Part shown: piece after piece, positions 38,011-53,600 of the stretch
How positions within the stretch are numbered: the first letter of the stretch is position 1
Layout of the letters: every line of letters begins with the position of its first letter
Assembly (NCBI GenBank): GCA_964057225.1
Contig: CAXKVF010000075.1
Location: 558,001 to 622,000 of the forward strand
Direction: 5' to 3'
DNA length: 64,000 bases
Source of the DNA: Auanema rhodensis
Taxonomy: Eukaryota; Nematoda; Chromadorea; Rhabditida; Rhabditidae
Notes under the pieces: generated by a model
Databases searched by the model: none
What the model was told of the DNA's origin: nothing
What the model saw: only the letters and a program-made list of their open reading frames with translations
Program-made: the position numbers and the translations under genes

Positions 38011-38538
38011 ACCATGACTTTGAAATTTACGTGAACTTTAATTTATGCTAATTAAATGTACACGTGATGTGCACTTGGTATGTAACTCGCTTCACGTGAA
38101 AGATAAAGAGATGCGGTTTTCAAAATTGGATTCCCCATGTCCATATTAGTCTAAAAACAAATTTTTATTGATATTGGTTCATGGTAACCATGACTTTGAA
38201 ATTTACGTGAACTTTAATTTACGCTAATTAAATGTACACGTGATGTGCACTTGGTATGTAACTCGCTTCACGTGAAAGATAAAGAGATGCGGTTTTCAAA
38301 ATTAGATTCCCCATGTCCATATTAGTCTAAAAACAAATTTTTATTGATATTGGTTCATGGTAACCATGACTTTGAAATTTACGTTAACTTTAATTTATGC
38401 TAATTAAATGTACACGTGATGTGCACTTGGTATGTAACTCGCTTCACGTGAAAGATAAAGAGATGCGGTTTTCAAAATTAGATTCCCCATGTCCATATTA
38501 GTCTAAAAACAAATTTTTATTGATATTGGTGCATGGTA

Positions 38539-40298
38539 ACCATGACTTTGAAATTTACGTGAACTTTAAATTATGCTAATTAAATGTACACGTGATGTGC
38601 ACTTGGTATGTAACTCGCTTCACGTGAAAGATAAAAAGATGCGGTTTTCAAAATTAGATTCCCCATGTCCATATTAGTCTAAAAACAAATTTTTATTGAT
38701 ATTGGTTCATGGTAACCATGACTTTGAAATTTACGTTAACTTTAATTTATGCTAATTAAATGTACACGTGATGTGCACTTGGTATGTAACTCGCTTCACG
38801 TGAAAGATAAAGAGATGCGGTTTTCAAAATTGGATTCCCCATGTCCATATTAGTCTAAAAACAAATTTTTATTGATATTGGTGCATGGTAACCATGACTT
38901 TGAAATTTACGTGAACTTTAATTTATGCTAATTAAATGTACACGTGATGTGCACTTGGTATGTAACTCGCTTCACGTGAAAGATAAAGAGATGCGGTTTT
39001 CAAAATTAGATTCCCCATGTCCATATTAGTCTAAAAACAAATTTTTATTGATATTGGTGCATGGTAACCATGACTTTGAAATTTACGTGAACTTTAATTT
39101 ATGCTAATTAAATGTACACGTGATGTGCACTTGGTATGTAACTCGCTTCACGTGAAAGATAAATAGATGCGGTTTTCAAAATTAGATTCCCCATGTCCAT
39201 ATTAGTCTAAAAACAAATTTTTATTGATATTGGTGCATGGTAACCATGACTTTGAAATTTACGTGAACTTTAAATTATGCTAATTAAATGTACACGTGAT
39301 GTGCACTTGGTATGTAACTCGCTTCACGTGAAAGATAAAAAGATGCGGTTTTCAAAATTAGATTCCCCATGTCCATATTAGTCTAAAAACAAATTTTTAT
39401 TGATATTGGTTCATGGTAACCATGACTTTGAAATTTACGTTAACTTTAATTTATGCTAATTAAATGTACACGTGATGTGCACTTGGTATGTAACTCGCTT
39501 CACGTGAAAGATAAAGAGATGCGGTTTTCAAAATTGGATTCCCCATGTCCATATTAGTCTAAAAACAAATTTTTATTGATATTGGTGCATGGTAACCATG
39601 ACTTTGAAATTTACGTGAACTTTAATTTATGCTAATTAAATGTACACGTGATGTGCACTTGGTATGTAACTCGCTTCACGTGAAAGATAAAGAGATGCGG
39701 TTTTCAAAATTAGATTCCCCATGTCCATATTAGTCTAAAAACAAATTTTTATTGATATTGGTGCATGGTAACCATGACTTTGAAATTTACGTGAACTTTA
39801 ATTTATGCTAATTAAATGTACACGTGATGTGCACTTGGTATGTAACTCGCTTCACGTGAAAGATAAATAGATGCGGTTTTCAAAATTAGATTCCCCATGT
39901 CCATATTAGTCTAAAAACAAATTTTTATTGATATTGGTGCATGGTAACCATGACTTTGAAATTTACGTGAACTTTAAATTATGCTAATTAAATGTACACG
40001 TGATGTGCACTTGGTATGTAACTCGCTTCACGTGAAAGATGAAGAGATGCGGTTTTCAAAATTAGATTCCCCATGTCCATATTAGTCTAAAAACAAATTT
40101 TTATTGATATTGGTGCATGGTAACCATGACTTTGAAATTTACGTTAACTTTAATTTATGCTAATTAAATGTACACGTGATGTGCACTTGGTATGTAACTC
40201 GCTTCACGTGAAAGATAAAGAGATGCGGTTTTCAAAATTGGATTCCCCATGTCCATATTAGTCTAAAAACAAATTTTTATTGATATTGGTGCATGGTA
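38539..40298 (+). repeat. 4-monomer (704-bp) unit, two full copies and a partial third
   Basis: The order AAATTAT+AAAAAG, GTTAAC+TTGG, plain, AAATAGATG fills 38539-39242 and 39243-39946. A third start at 39947 has AAATTAT but AGATGAAGAG instead of AAAAAG, then GTTAAC+TTGG. AAATAG is at 39161 and 39865. Confidence 0.87.
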
Positions 40299-40826
40299 AC
40301 CATGACTTTGAAATTTACGTGAACTTTAATTTATGCTAATTAAATGTACACGTGATGTGCACTTGGTATGTAACTCGCTTCACGTGAAAGATAAAGAGAT
40401 GCGGTTTTCAAAATTAGATTCCCCATGTCCATATTAGTCTAAAAACAAATTTTTATTGATATTGGTTCATGGTAACCATGACTTTGAAATTTACGTGAAC
40501 TTTAATTTATGCTAATTAAATGTACACGTGATGTGCACTTGGTATGTAACTCGCTTCACGTGAAAGATAAAGAGATGCGGTTTTCAAAATTAGATTCCCC
40601 ATGTCCATATTAGTCTAAAAACAAATTTTTATTGATATTGGTGCATGGTAACCATGACTTTGAAATTTACGTGAACTTTAATTTATGCTAATTAAATGTA
40701 CACGTGATGTGCACTTGGTATGTAACTCGCTTCACGTGAAAGATAAAGAGATGCGGTTTTCAAAATTAGATTCCTCATGTCCATATTAGTCTAAAAACAA
40801 ATTTTTATTGATATTGGTTCATGGTA

Positions 40827-43800
40827 ACCATGACTTTGAAATTTACGTGAACTTTAATTTATGCTAATTAAATGTACACGTGATGTGCACTTGGTATGTA
40901 ACTCGCTTCACGTGAAAGATAAAGAGATGCGGTTTTCAAAATTAGATTCCCCATGTCCATATTAGTCTAAAAACGAATTTTTATTGATATTGGTGCATGG
41001 TAACCATGACTTTGAAATTTACGTGAACTTTAATTTATGCTAATTAAATGTACACGTGATGTGCACTTGGTATGTAACTCGCTTCACGTGAAAGATAAAG
41101 AGATGCGGTTTTCAAAATTAGATTCCCCATGTCCATATTAGTCTAAAAACAAATTTTTATTGATATTGGTGCATGGTAACCATGACTTTGAAATTTACGT
41201 GAACTTTAATTTATGCTAATTAAATGTACACGTGATGTGCACTTGGTATGTAACTCGCTTCACGTGAAAGATGAAGAGATGCGGTTTTCAAAATTAGATT
41301 CCCCATGTCCATATTAGTCTAAAAACAAATTTTTATTGATATTGGTGCATGGTAACCATGACTTTGAAATTTACGTGAACTTTAATTTATGCTAATTAAA
41401 TGTACACGTGATGTGCACTTGGTATGTAACTCGCTTCACGTGAAAGATGAAGAGATGCGGTTTTCAAAATTAGATTCCCCATGTCCATATTAGTCTAAAA
41501 ACAAATTTTTATTGATATTGGTGCATGGTAACCATGACTTTGAAATTTACGTTAACTTTAATTTATGCTAATTAAATGTACACGTGATGTGCACTTGGTA
41601 TGTAACTCGCTTCACGTGAAAGATAAAGAGATGCGGTTTTCAAAATTGGATTCCCCATGTCCATATTAGTCTAAAAACAAATTTTTATTGATATTGGTGC
41701 ATGGTAACCATGACTTTGAAATTTACGTGAACTTTAATTTATGCTAATTAAATGTACACGTGATGTGCACTTGGTATGTAACTCGCTTCACGTGAAAGAT
41801 AAAGAGATGCGGTTTTCAAAATTAGATTCCCCATGTCCATATTAGTCTAAAAACAAATTTTTATTGATATTGGTTCATGGTAACCATGACTTTGAAATTT
41901 ACGTGAACTTTAATTTATGCTAATTAAATGTACACGTGATGTGCACTTGGTATGTAACTCGCTTCACGTGAAAGATAAAGAGATGCGGTTTTCAAAATTA
42001 GATTCCCCATGTCCATATTAGTCTAAAAACAAATTTTTATTGATATTGGTGCATGGTAACCATGACTTTGAAATTTACGTGAACTTTAATTTATGCTAAT
42101 TAAATGTACACGTGATGTGCACTTGGTATGTAACTCGCTTCACGTGAAAGATAAAGAGATGCGGTTTTCAAAATTAGATTCCCCATGTCCATATTAGTCT
42201 AAAAACAAATTTTTATTGATATTGGTTCATGGTAACCATGACTTTGAAATTTACGTGAACTTTAATTTATGCTAATTAAATGTACACGTGATGTGCACTT
42301 GGTATGTAACTCGCTTCACGTGAAAGATAAAGAGATGCGGTTTTCAAAATTAGATTCCCCATGTCCATATTAGTCTAAAAACGAATTTTTATTGATATTG
42401 GTGCATGGTAACCATGACTTTGAAATTTACGTGAACTTTAATTTATGCTAATTAAATGTACACGTGATGTGCACTTGGTATGTAACTCGCTTCACGTGAA
42501 AGATAAAAAGATGCGGTTTTCAAAATTAGATTCCCCATGTCCATATTAGTCTAAAAACAAATTTTTATTGATATTGGTGCATGGTAACCATGACTTTGAA
42601 ATTTACGTGAACTTTAATTTATGCTAATTAAATGTACACGTGATGTGCACTTGGTATGTAACTCGCTTCACGTGAAAGATGAAGAGATGCGGTTTTCAAA
42701 ATTAGATTCCCCATGTCCATATTAGTCTAAAAACAAATTTTTATTGATATTGGTGCATGGTAACCATGACTTTGAAATTTACGTGAACTTTAATTTATGC
42801 TAATTAAATGTACACGTGATGTGCACTTGGTATGTAACTCGCTTCACGTGAAAGATGAAGAGATGCGGTTTTCAAAATTAGATTCCCCATGTCCATATTA
42901 GTCTAAAAACAAATTTTTATTGATATTGGTGCATGGTAACCATGACTTTGAAATTTACGTGAACTTTAATTTATGCTAATTAAATGTACACGTGATGTGC
43001 ACTTGGTATGTAACTCGCTTCACGTGAAAGATAAAGAGATGCGGTTTTCAAAATTAGATTCCCCATGTCCATATTAGTCTAAAAACGAATTTTTATTGAT
43101 ATTGGTGCATGGTAACCATGACTTTGAAATTTACGTGAACTTTAATTTATGCTAATTAAATGTACACGTGATGTGCACTTGGTATGTAACTCGCTTCACG
43201 TGAAAGATAAAGAGATGCGGTTTTCAAAATTAGATTCCCCATGTCCATATTAGTCTAAAAACAAATTTTTATTGATATTGGTGCATGGTAACCATGACTT
43301 TGAAATTTACGTGAACTTTAATTTATGCTAATTAAATGTACACGTGATGTGCACTTGGTATGTAACTCGCTTCACGTGAAAGATGAAGAGATGCGGTTTT
43401 CAAAATTAGATTCCCCATGTCCATATTAGTCTAAAAACAAATTTTTATTGATATTGGTGCATGGTAACCATGACTTTGAAATTTACGTGAACTTTAATTT
43501 ATGCTAATTAAATGTACACGTGATGTGCACTTGGTATGTAACTCGCTTCACGTGAAAGATGAAGAGATGCGGTTTTCAAAATTAGATTCCCCATGTCCAT
43601 ATTAGTCTAAAAACAAATTTTTATTGATATTGGTGCATGGTAACCATGACTTTGAAATTTACGTGAACTTTAATTTATGCTAATTAAATGTACACCTGAT
43701 GTGCACTTGGTATGTAACTCGCTTCACGTGAAAGATGAAGAGATGCGGTTTTCAAAATTAGATTCCCCATGTCCATATTAGTCTAAAAACAAATTTTTAT

Positions 43801-44522
43801 TGATATTGGTGCATGGTAACCATGACTTTGAAATTTACGTGAACTTTAATTTATGCTAATTAAATGTACACGTGATGTGCACTTGGTATGTAACTCGCTT
43901 CACGTGAAAGATGAAGAGATGCGGTTTTCAAAATTAGATTCCCCATGTCCATATTAGTCTAAAAACAAATTTTTATTGATATTGGTGCATGGTAACCATG
44001 ACTTTGAAATTTACGTGAACTTTAATTTATGCTAATTAAATGTACACGTGATGTGCACTTGGTATGTAACTCGCTTCACGTGAAAGATAAAGAGATGCGG
44101 TTTTCAAAATTAGATTCCCCATGTCCATATTAGTCTAAAAACAAATTTTTATTGATATTGGTGCATGGTAACCATGACTTTGAAATTTACGTGAACTTTA
44201 ATTTATGCTAATTAAATGTACACGTGATGTGCACTTGGTATGTAACTCGCTTCACGTGAAAGATGAAGAGATGCGGTTTTCAAAATTAGATTCCCCATGT
44301 CCATATTAGTCTAAAAACAAATTTTTATTGATATTGGTGCATGGTAACCATGACTTTGAAATTTACGTGAACTTTAATTTATGCTAATTAAATGTACACG
44401 TGATGTGCACTTGGTATGTAACTCGCTTCACGTGAAAGATGAAGAGATGCGGTTTTCAAAATTAGATTCCCCATGTCCATATTAGTCTAAAAACAAATTT
44501 TTATTGATATTGGTGCATGGTA
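40827..44522 (+). repeat. Region enriched in AGATGAAGAG monomers
   Basis: The A95G variant (GATGAAGAG) occurs in monomers 41179, 41355, 42587, 42763, 43291, 43467, 43643, 43819, 44171 and 44347. The AAACGAATT variant recurs at 40974, 42382 and 43086, 8 and 4 monomers apart, indicating overlapping 8-mer and 4-mer copies. Few other variants are present, so this is one of the most homogeneous stretches. Confidence 0.75.
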
Positions 44523-45050
44523 ACCATGACTTTGAAATTTACGTGAACTTTAATTTATGCTAATTAAATGTACACGTGATGTGCACTTGGTATGTAACTC
44601 GCTTCACGTGAAAGATAAAGAGATGCGGTTTTCAAAATTAGATTCCCCATGTCCATATTAGTCTAAAAACAAATTTTTATTGATATTGGTGCATGGTAAC
44701 CATGACTTTGAAATTTACGTGAACTTTAATTTATGCTAATTAAATGTACACGTGATGTGCACTTGGTATGTAACTCGCTTCACGTGAAAGATAAAGAGAT
44801 GGGGTTTTCAAAATTAGGTTCCCCATGTCCATATTAGTCTAAAAACAAATTTTTATTGATATTGGTTCATGGTAACCATGACTTTGAAATTTACGTGAAT
44901 TTTAATTTATGCTAATTAAATGTACACGTGATGTGCACTTGGTATGTAACTCGCTTCACGTGAAAGATAAAGAGATGCGGTTTTCAAAATTAGATTCCCC
45001 ATGTCCATATTAGTCTAAAAACAAATTTTTATTGATATTGCTTCATGGTA

Positions 45051-48000
45051 ACCATGACTTTGAAATTTACGTGAACTTTAATTTATGCTAATTAAATGTA
45101 TACGTGATGTGTACTTGGTATGTAACTCGCTTCACGTGAAAGATAAAGAGATGCGGTTTTCAAAATTAGATTCCCCATGTCCATATTAGTCTAAAAACAA
45201 TTTTTTATTGATATTGGTTCATGGTAACCATGACTTTGAAATTTACGTGAACTTTAATTTATGCTTATTAAATGTACACGTGATGTGCACTTGGTATGTA
45301 ACTCGCTTCACGTGAAAGATAAAGAGATGCGGTTTTCAAAATTAGATTCCCCATGTCCATATTAGTCTAAAAACAAATTTTTATCGATATTGCTTCATGG
45401 TAACCATGACTTTGAAATTTACGTGAACTTTAATTTATGCTAATTAAATGTACACGTGATGTGCACTTGGTATGTAACTCGCTTCACGTGAAAGATAAAG
45501 AGATGCGGTTTTCAAAATTAGATTCCCCATGTCCATATTAGTCTAAAAACAAATTTTTATTGATATTGGTGCATGGTAACCATGACTTTGAAATTTACGT
45601 GAACTTTAATTTATGCTAATTAAATGTACACGTGATGTGCACTTGGTATGTAACTTGCTTCACGTGAAAGATAAAGTGATGCGGTTTTCAAAATTAGATT
45701 CCCCATGTCCATATTAGTCTAAAAACAAATTTTTATTGATATTGGTTCATGGTAACCATGACTTTGAAATTTACGTGAACTTTAATTTATGCTAATTAAA
45801 TGTACACGTGATGTGCACTTGGTATGTAACTCGCTTCACGTGAAAGATAAAGAGATGCGGTTTTCAAAATTTGATTCCCCATGTCCATATTAGTCTAAAA
45901 ACAAATTTTTATTGATATTGGTTCATGGTAACCATGACTTTGAAATTTACGTGAACTTTAATTTATGCTAATTAAATGTACACGTGATGTGCACTTGGTA
46001 TGTAACTCGCTTCACGTGAAAGATAAAGAGATGCGGTTTTCAAAATTAGATTCCCCATGTCCATATTAGTCTAAAAACAAATTTTTATTGATATTGGTGC
46101 ATGGTAACCATGACTTTGAAATTTACGTGAACTTTAATTTATGCTAATTAAATGTACACGTGATGTGCACTTGGTATGTAACTAGCTTCACGTGAAAGAT
46201 AAAGAGATGCGGTTTTCAAAATTAGATTCCCCATGTACATATTAGTCTAAAAACAAATTTTTATTGATATTGGTTCATGGTAACCATGACTTTGAAATTT
46301 ACGTGAACTTTAATTTATGCTAATTAAATGTACACGTGATGTGCACTTGGTATGTAACTCGCTTCACGTGAAAGATAAAGAGATGCGGTTTTCAAAATTA
46401 GATTCCCCATGTCCATATTAGTCTAAAAACAAATTTTTATTGATATTGGTGCATGGTAACCATGACTTTGAAATTTACGTGAACTTTAATTTATGCTAAT
46501 TAAATGTACACGTGATGTGCACTTGGTATGTAACTCGCTTCACGTGAAAGATAAAGAGATGCGGTTTTCAAAATTAGATTCCCCATGTCCATTTCAGTCT
46601 AAAAACAAATTTTTATTGATATTGGTGCATGGTAACCATGACTTTGAAATTTACGTGAACTTTAATTTATGCTAATTAAATGTACACGTGATGTGCACTT
46701 GGTATGTAACTCGCTTCACGTGAAAGATAAAGAGATGCGGTTTTCAAAATTAGATTCCCCATGTCCATATTAGTCTAAAAACAAATTTTTATTGATATTG
46801 CTTCATGGTAACCATGACTTTGAAATTTACGTGAACTTTAATTTATGCTAATTAAATGTATACGTGATGTGTACTTGGTATGTAACTCGCTTCACGTGAA
46901 AGATAAAGAGATGCGGTTTTCAAAATTAGATTCCCCATGTCCATATTAGTCTAAAAACAATTTTTTATTGATATTGGTTCATGGTAACCATGACTTTGAA
47001 ATTTACGTGAACTTTAATTTATGCTTATTAAATGTACACGTGATGTGCAGTTGGTATGTAACTCGCTTCACGTGAAAGATAAAGAGATGCGGTTTTCAAA
47101 ATTAGATTCCCCATGTCCATATTAGTCTAAAAACAAATTTTTATCGATATTGCTTCATGGTAACCATGACTTTGAAATTTACGTGAACTTTAATTTATGC
47201 TAATTAAATGTACACGTGATGTGCACTTGGTATGTAACTCGCTTCACGTGAAAGATAAAGAGATGCGGTTTTCAAAATTAGATTCCCCATGTCCATATTA
47301 GTCTAAAAACAAATTTTTATTGATATTGGTGCATGGTAACCATGACTTTGAAATTTACGTGAACTTTAATTTATGCTAATTAAATGTACACGTGATGTGC
47401 ACTTGGTATGTAACTTGCTTCACGTGAAAGATAAAGTGATGCGGTTTTCAAAATTAGATTCCCCATGTCCATATTAGTCTAAAAACAAATTTTTATTGAT
47501 ATTGGTTCATGGTAACCATGACTTTGAAATTTACGTGAACTTTAATTTATGCTAATTAAATGTACACGTGATGTGCACTTGGTATGTAACTCGCTTCACG
47601 TGAAAGATAAAGAGATGCGGTTTTCAAAATTTGATTCCCCATGTCCATATTAGTCTAAAAACAAATTTTTATTGATATTGGTTCATGGTAACCATGACTT
47701 TGAAATTTACGTGAACTTTAATTTATGCTAATTAAATGTACACGTGATGTGCACTTGGTATGTAACTCGCTTCACGTGAAAGATAAAGAGATGCGGTTTT
47801 CAAAATTAGATTCCCCATGTCCATATTAGTCTAAAAACAAATTTTTATTGATATTGGTGCATGGTAACCATGACTTTGAAATTTACGTGAACTTTAATTT
47901 ATGCTAATTAAATGTACACGTGATGTGCACTTGGTATGTAACTAGCTTCACGTGAAAGATAAAGAGATGCGGTTTTCAAAATTAGATTCCCCATGTACAT

Positions 48001-48570
48001 ATTAGTCTAAAAACAAATTTTTATTGATATTGGTTCATGGTAACCATGACTTTGAAATTTACGTGAACTTTAATTTATGCTAATTAAATGTACACGTGAT
48101 GTGCACTTGGTATGTAACTCGCTTCACGTGAAAGATAAAGAGATGCGGTTTTCAACATTAGATTCCCCATGTCCATATTAGTCTAAAAACAAATTTTTAT
48201 TGATATTGGTGCATGGTAACCATTACTTTGAAATTTACGTGAACTTTAATTTATGCTAATTAAATGTACACGTGATGTGCACTTGGTATGTTACTCGCTT
48301 CACGTGAAAGATAAAGAGATGCGGTTTTCAAAATTAGATTCCCCATGTCCATATTAGTCTAAAAACAAATTTTTATTGATATTGGTGCATGGTAACCATG
48401 ACTTTGAAATTTACGTGAACTTTAATTTATGCTAATTAAATGTACACGTGATGTGCACTTGGTATGTAACTCGCTTCACGTGAAAGATAAAGAGATGCGG
48501 TTTTCAAAATTAGATTCCCCATGTACATATTAGTCTAAAAACAAATTTTTATTGATATTGGTTCATGGTA
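45051..48570 (+). repeat. 10-monomer (1760-bp) unit in two tandem copies
   Basis: The first copy (45051-46810) runs TATACGTG with GTGTAC and AATTTTTT, GCTTATT with ATCGAT, plain, AACTTGC with AAAGTG, TTTGATT, plain, AACTAGC with GTACAT, plain, CATTTCAG, plain. The second starts at 46811 with the same order for seven monomers, then has CAACATT (48043) and ACCATTAC with GTATGTTACTC (48219). The module is shared with 18827-20938 and 25867-27978. GTGCAGTTGG near 47049 is private. Confidence 0.85.
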
Positions 48571-49098
48571 ACCATGACTTTGAAATTTACGTGAACTTTA
48601 ATTTATGCTAATTAAATGTACACGTGATGTGCACTTGGTATGTAACTCGCTTCACGTGAAAGATAAAGAGATGCGGTTTTCAACATTAGATTCCCCATGT
48701 CCATATTAGTCTAAAAACAAATTTTTATTGATATTGGTGCATGGTAACCATTACTTTGAAATTTACGTGAACTTTAATTTATGCTAATTAAATGTACACG
48801 TGATGTGCACTTGGTATGTTACTCGCTTCACGTGAAAGATAAAGAGATGCGGTTTTCAAAATTAGATTCCCCATGTCCATATTAGTCTAAAAACAAATTT
48901 TTATTGATATTGGTGCATGGTAACCATGACTTTGAAATTTACGTGAACTTTAATTTATGCTAATTAAATGTACACGTGATGTGCACTTGGTATGTAACTC
49001 GCTTCACGTGAAAGATAAAGAGATGCGGTTTTCAAAATTAGATTCCCCATGTCCATTTCAGTCTAAAAACAAATTTTTATTGATATTGGTGCATGGTA
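48043..49098 (+). repeat. 3-monomer (528-bp) unit in two tandem copies
   Basis: CAACATT followed by ACCATTAC with the rare GTATGTTACTC occurs at 48043 and 48219, and again at 48571 and 48747. The rare TT lies at 48291 and 48819, 528 bp apart. The third position differs between the copies: GTACAT at 48395 and CATTTCAG at 48923. Confidence 0.83.
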
Positions 49099-50682
49099 AC
49101 CATGACTTTGAAATTTACGTGAACTTTAATTTATGCTAATTAAATGTACACGTGATGTGCACTTGGTATGTAACTCGCTTCACGTGAAAGATAAAGAGAT
49201 GCGGTTTTCAAAATTAGATTCCCCATGTCCATATTAGTCTAAAAACAAATTTTTATTGATATTGGTGCATGGTAACCATGACTTTGAAATTTACGTGAAC
49301 TTTAATTTATGCTAATTAAATGTACACGTGATGTGCACTTGGTATGTAACTCGCTTCACGTGAAAGATAAAGAGATGCGGTTTTCAAAATTAGATTCCCC
49401 ATGTCCATTTTAGTCTAAAAACAAATTTTTATTGATATTGGTGCATGGTAACCATGACTTTGAAATTTACGTGAACTTTAAATTATGCTAATTAAATGTA
49501 CACGTGATGTGCACTTGGTATGTAACTCGCTTCACGTGAAAGATAAAAAGATGCGGTTTTCAAAATTAGATTCCCCATGTCCATATTAGTCTTAAAACAA
49601 ATTTTTATTGATATTGGTTCATGGTAACCATGACTTTGAAATTTACGTTAACTTTAATTTATGCTAATTAAATGTACACGTGATGTGCACTTGGTATGTA
49701 ACTCGCTTCACGTGAAAGATAAAGAGATGCGGTTTTCAAAATTAGATTCCCCATGTCCATATTAGTCTAAAAACAAATTTTTATTGATATTGGTGCATGG
49801 TAACCATGACTTTGAAATTTACGTGAACTTTAATTTATGCTAATTAAATGTACACGTGATGTGCACTTGGTATGTAACTAGCTTCACGTGAAAGATAAAG
49901 AGATGCGGTTTTCAAAATTAGATTCCCCATGTACATATTAGTCTAAAAACAAATTTTTATTGATATTGGTTCATGGTAACCATGACTTTGAAATTTACGT
50001 GAACTTTAATTTATGCTAATTAAATGTACACGTGATGTGCACTTGGTATGTAACTCGCTTCACGTGAAAGATAAAGAGATGCGGTTTTCAACATTAGATT
50101 CCCCATGTCCATATTAGTCTAAAAACAAATTTTTATTGATATTGGTGCATGGTAACCATTACTTTGAAATTTACGTGAACTTTAATTTATGCTAATTAAA
50201 TGTACACGTGATGTGCACTTGGTATGTAACTCGCTTCACGTGAAAGATAAAGAGATGCGGTTTTCAAAATTAGATTCCCCATGTCCATATTAGTCTAAAA
50301 ACAAATTTTTATTGATATTGGTGCATGGTAACCATGACTTTGAAATTTACGTGAACTTTAATTTATGCTAATTAAATGTACACGTGATGTGCACTTGGTA
50401 TGTAACTCGCTTCACGTGAAAGATAAAGAGATGCGGTTTTCAAAATTGGATTCCCCATGTCCATATTAGTCTAAAAACAAATTTTTATTGATATTGGTGC
50501 ATGGTAACCATGACTTTGAAATTTACGTGAACTTTAATTTATGCTAATTAAATGTACACGTGATGTGCACTTGGTATGTAACTCGCTTCACGTGAAAGAT
50601 AAAGAGATGCGGTTTTCAAAATTAGATTCCCCATGTCCATATTAGTCTAAAAACAAATTTTTATTGATATTGGTTCATGGTA

Positions 50683-53600
50683 ACCATGACTTTGAAAATT
50701 ACGTGAACTTTAATTTATGCTAATTAAATGTACACGTGATGTGCACTTGGTATGTAACTCGCTTCACGTGAAAGATAAAGAGATGCGGTTTTCAAAATTA
50801 GATTCCCCATGTCCATATTAGTCTAAAAACAAATTTTTATTGATATTGGTGCATGGTAACCATGACTTTGAAATTTACGTGAACTTTAATTTATGCTAAT
50901 TAAATGTACACGTGATGTGCACTTGGTATGTAACTCGCTTCACGTGAAAGATAAAGAGATGCGGTTTTCAAAATTAGATTCCCCATGTCCATATTAGTCT
51001 AAAAACAAATTTTTATTGATATTGGTTCATGGTAACCATGACTTTGAAATTTACGTGAACTTTAATTTATGCTAATTAAATGTACACGTGATGTGCACTT
51101 GGTATGTAACTCGCTTCACGTGAAAGATAAAGAGATGCGGTTTTCAAAATTAGGTTCCCCATGTCCATATTAGTCTAAAAACAAATTTTTATTGATATTG
51201 GTTCATGGTAACCATGACTTTGAAATTTACGTGAACTTTAATTTATGCTAATTAAATGTACACGTGATGTGCACTTGGTATGTAACTCGCTTCACGTGAA
51301 AGATAAAGAGATGCGGTTTTCAAAATTAGATTCCCCATGTCCATATTAGTCTAAAAACAAATTTTTATTGATATTGGTGCATGGTAACCATGACTTTGAA
51401 ATTTACGTGAACTTTAATTTATGCTAATTAAATGTACACGTGATGTGCACTTGGTATGTAACTCGCTTCACGTGAAAGATAAAGAGATGCGGTTTTCAAA
51501 ATTAGATTCCCCATGTCCATATTAGTCTAAAAACAAATTTTTATTGATATTGGTGCATGGTAACCATGACTTTGAAATTTACGTGAACTTTAATTTATGC
51601 TAATTAAATGTACACGTGATGTGCACTTGGTATGTAACTCGCTTCACGTGAAAGATGAAGAGATGCGGTTTTCAAAATTAGATTCCCCATGTCCATATTA
51701 GTCTAAAAACAAATTTTTATTGATATTGGTGCATGGTAACCATGACTTTGAAATTTACGTGAACTTTAATTTATGCTAATTAAATGTACACGTGATGTGC
51801 ACTTGGTATGTAACTCGCTTCACGTGAAAGATAAAGAGATGCGGTTTTCAAAATTAGATTCCCCATGTCCATTTCAGTCTAAAAACAAATTTTTATTGAT
51901 ATTGGTGCATGGTAACCATGACTTTGAAATTTACGTGAACTTTAATTTATGCTAATTAAATGTACACGTGATGTGCACTTGGTATGTAACTCGCTTCACG
52001 TGAAAGATAAAGAGATGCGGTTTTCAAAATTAGATTCTCCATGTCCATATTAGTCTAAAAACAAATTTTTATTGATATTGGTGCATGGTAACCATGACTT
52101 TGAAATTTACGTGAACTTTAATTTATGCTAATTAAATGTACACGTGATGTTCACTTGGTATGTAACTCGCTTCACGTGAAAGATAAAGAGATGCGGTTTT
52201 CAAAATTAGATTCCCCATGTCCATTTTAGTCTAAAAACAAATTTTTATTGATATTGGTGCATGGTAACCATGACTTTGAAATTTACGTGAACTTTAAATT
52301 ATGCTAATTAAATGTACACGTGATGTGCACTTGGTATGTAACTCGCTTCACGTGAAAGATAAAAAGATGCGGTTTTCAAAATTAGATTCCCCATGTCCAT
52401 ATTAGTCTTAAAACAAATTTTTATTGATATTGGTTCATGGTAACCATGACTTTGAAATTTACGTTAACTTTAATTTATGCTAATTAAATGTACACGTGAT
52501 GTGCACTTGGTATGTAACTCGCTTCACGTGAAAGATAAAGAGATGCGGTTTTCAAAATTGGATTCCCCATGTCCATATTAGTCTAAAAACAAATTTTTAT
52601 TGATATTGGTGCATGGTAACCATGACTTTGAAATTTACGTGAACTTTAATTTATGCTAATTAAATGTACACGTGATGTGCACTTGGTATGTAACTCGCTT
52701 CACGTGAAAGATAAAGAGATGCGGTTTTCAAAATTAGATTCCCCATGTCCATATTAGTCTAAAAACAAATTTTTATTGATATTGGTTCATGGTAACCATG
52801 ACTTTGAAATTTACGTGAACTTTAATTTATGCTAATTAAATGTACACGTGATGTGCACTTGGTATGTAACTCGCTTCACGTGAAAGATAAAGAGATGCGG
52901 TTTTCAAAATTAGGTTCCCCATGTCCATATTAGTCTAAAAACAAATTTTTATTGATATTGGTTCATGGTAACCATGACTTTGAAATTTACGTGAACTTTA
53001 ATTTATGCTAATTAAATGTACACGTGATGTGCACTTGGTATGTAACTCGCTTCACGTGAAAGATAAAGAGATGCGGTTTTCAAAATTGGATTCCCCATGT
53101 CCATATTAGTCTAAAAACAAATTTTTATTGATATTGGTTCATGGTAACCATGACTTTGAAATTTACGTGAACTTTAATTTATGCTAATTAAATGTACACG
53201 TGATGTGCACTTGGTATGTAACTCGCTTCACGTGAAAGATAAAGAGATGCGGTTTTCAAAATTAGATTCCCCATGTCCATATTAGTCTAAAAACAAATTT
53301 TTATTGATATTGGTTCATGGTAACCATGACTTTGAAATTTACGTGAACTTTAATTTATGCTAATTAAATGTACACGTGATGTGCACTTGGTATGTAACTC
53401 GCTTCACGTGAAAGATAAAGAGATGCGGTTTTCAAAATTAGGTTCCCCATGTCCATATTAGTCTAAAAACAAGTTTTTATTGATATTGGTTCATGGTAAC
53501 CATGACTTTGAAATTTACGTGAACTTTAATTTATGCTAATTAAATGTACACGTGATGTGCACTTGGTATGTAACTCGCTTCACGTGAAAGATAAAGAGAT

